Shown here piece after piece: positions 32,959 through 33,186 of a stretch of DNA of 33,186 nt. The DNA lies in NCBI GenBank assembly GCA_031553315.1, contig JAVBLT010000014.1, positions 1-33,186 on the forward strand, read 5' to 3'. Numbering within the stretch: position 1 is the first letter of the stretch; the number at the start of each line of letters is the position of its first letter. The notes under the pieces are model-generated. The model was given only the letters and a program-made list of their open reading frames with translations. It was not told the DNA's origin and searched no databases. This DNA comes from JAVBLT01 sp031553315 (GTDB lineage Bacteria > Verrucomicrobiota > Kiritimatiellia > RFP12 > DVOR01). Both the position numbers and the translations under genes were made by a program.

Positions 32959-33009
32959 ACATTATCAAACGTTCAGTCGTTTTGCAACCGAAAAAGCGCA
33001 AACGTTCAA
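32959..33009 (-). promoter_or_regulatory. Promoter with paired AACGTTCA operator, copy 2
   Basis: AACGTTCAGTC begins at 32968 and AACGTTCAATC at 33001, again exactly 33 bp apart. On the minus strand a possible -35 TTGCAA (32982-32987) lies 14 bp from the first motif start, the same register as in the other copy. The -10 box may be TAATGT (32959-32964, 17-bp spacer) or GATAAT (32961-32966, 15-bp spacer). Confidence 0.65.
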
Positions 33010-33025
33010 TCATTTTTAATCGCGC

Positions 33026-33174
33026 TAGAGCATGTTTCGAATGAGATTTCCGGATTTTGCGAAGGTGAATTTTGGTTTTGACAAACGCTTGAGGCGAGCC
33101 GTAGCAACGCTACGGCGATCTGAAAGGGTGAAGTTCAAAAACAAAAAGCACCGAGAAAAAGCGGAAAGATTAAT
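33026..33174 (-). repeat. 149-bp dispersed repeat, right copy (inverted relative to left end)
   Basis: This is the reverse complement of 1-149 with 5 substitutions and no gap. The internal 8-bp hairpin is conserved at 33098-33116. Similarity stops at TAGAG near 33026, 17 bp beyond the upstream operator, so this inner edge looks sharp; the outer edge cannot be judged because the left copy begins at base 1. The final 12 bp (33175-33186) are not in the left copy. Confidence 0.93.
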
Positions 33175-33186
33175 CGAAATATGCTC

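Noticed and set aside
1..33186. One giant transposon bounded by the terminal inverted repeats
   Set aside because: There is no transposase, integrase or cargo-like content; the interior holds essential genes such as metG, lpxB and ftsB-like in operons with matching base composition.
1..33186. CRISPR arrays, tRNA or rRNA genes, phage genes
   Set aside because: Intergenic gaps are all under about 310 bp and show no spaced direct repeats, tRNA cloverleaf ends or rRNA-like text; no phage structural proteins are encoded.

Overview
The window is high-GC DNA (AT-rich only between genes) from a Gram-negative bacterium. It carries lipid A genes (lpxB, lpxI), an FtsB/DivIC-type divisome protein, a B12-dependent class II ribonucleotide reductase, and several very large secreted proteins built from LamG-like, beta-helix, InlB-type and autotransporter-associated beta-strand repeats. 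With a GH2/GH110 glycosidase pair, this suggests a glycan-foraging member of the PVC group, most like gut Kiritimatiellota/Verrucomicrobiota or Lentisphaerae. The assignment rests on gene content and style only; there is no rRNA or other phylogenetic marker in the window.

Layout. Positions 1-149 and 33026-33174 are two inverted copies of one 149-bp repeat with 5 mismatches and no gaps. Plus-strand genes fill 339-7894: a secreted protein with duplicated LamG-like domains, then a translationally coupled GH2 beta-galactosidase-like and GH110-like alpha-galactosidase pair. All remaining genes (7977-32882) are on the minus strand and read leftward. A strong bidirectional terminator (7916-7953) separates the two blocks.

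The minus-strand block holds these units, in transcription order. (a) Two giant tandem paralogues with an SGNH esterase domain (28662-32882 and 23378-28510), each with its own promoter. (b) metG, a small membrane protein and a SpoU-type RNA methyltransferase. (c) A 1627-residue beta-helix/InlB-repeat surface protein. (d) ftsB-like, lpxI, lpxB and a small membrane protein. (e) nrdJ, a HAD phosphatase and serC. Housekeeping genes therefore lie between surface and glycan genes, so this looks like ordinary chromosome rather than an island.

The strongest candidates for something undescribed are three. First, a shared C-terminus (G-x-x-I-x-L-[F/L/Y] at the very end) on three otherwise different secreted proteins, which may be an export or anchoring signal. 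Second, a paired AACGTTCA operator with exact 33-bp spacing and the same register to the promoter in front of both SGNH paralogues, plus an identical 13-nt leader block at their ribosome binding sites. Third, the 149-bp hairpin-bearing repeat at both ends. Several smaller dyads overlap ribosome binding sites, a start codon or a -10 element and may control the glycosidase operon and the metG operon.
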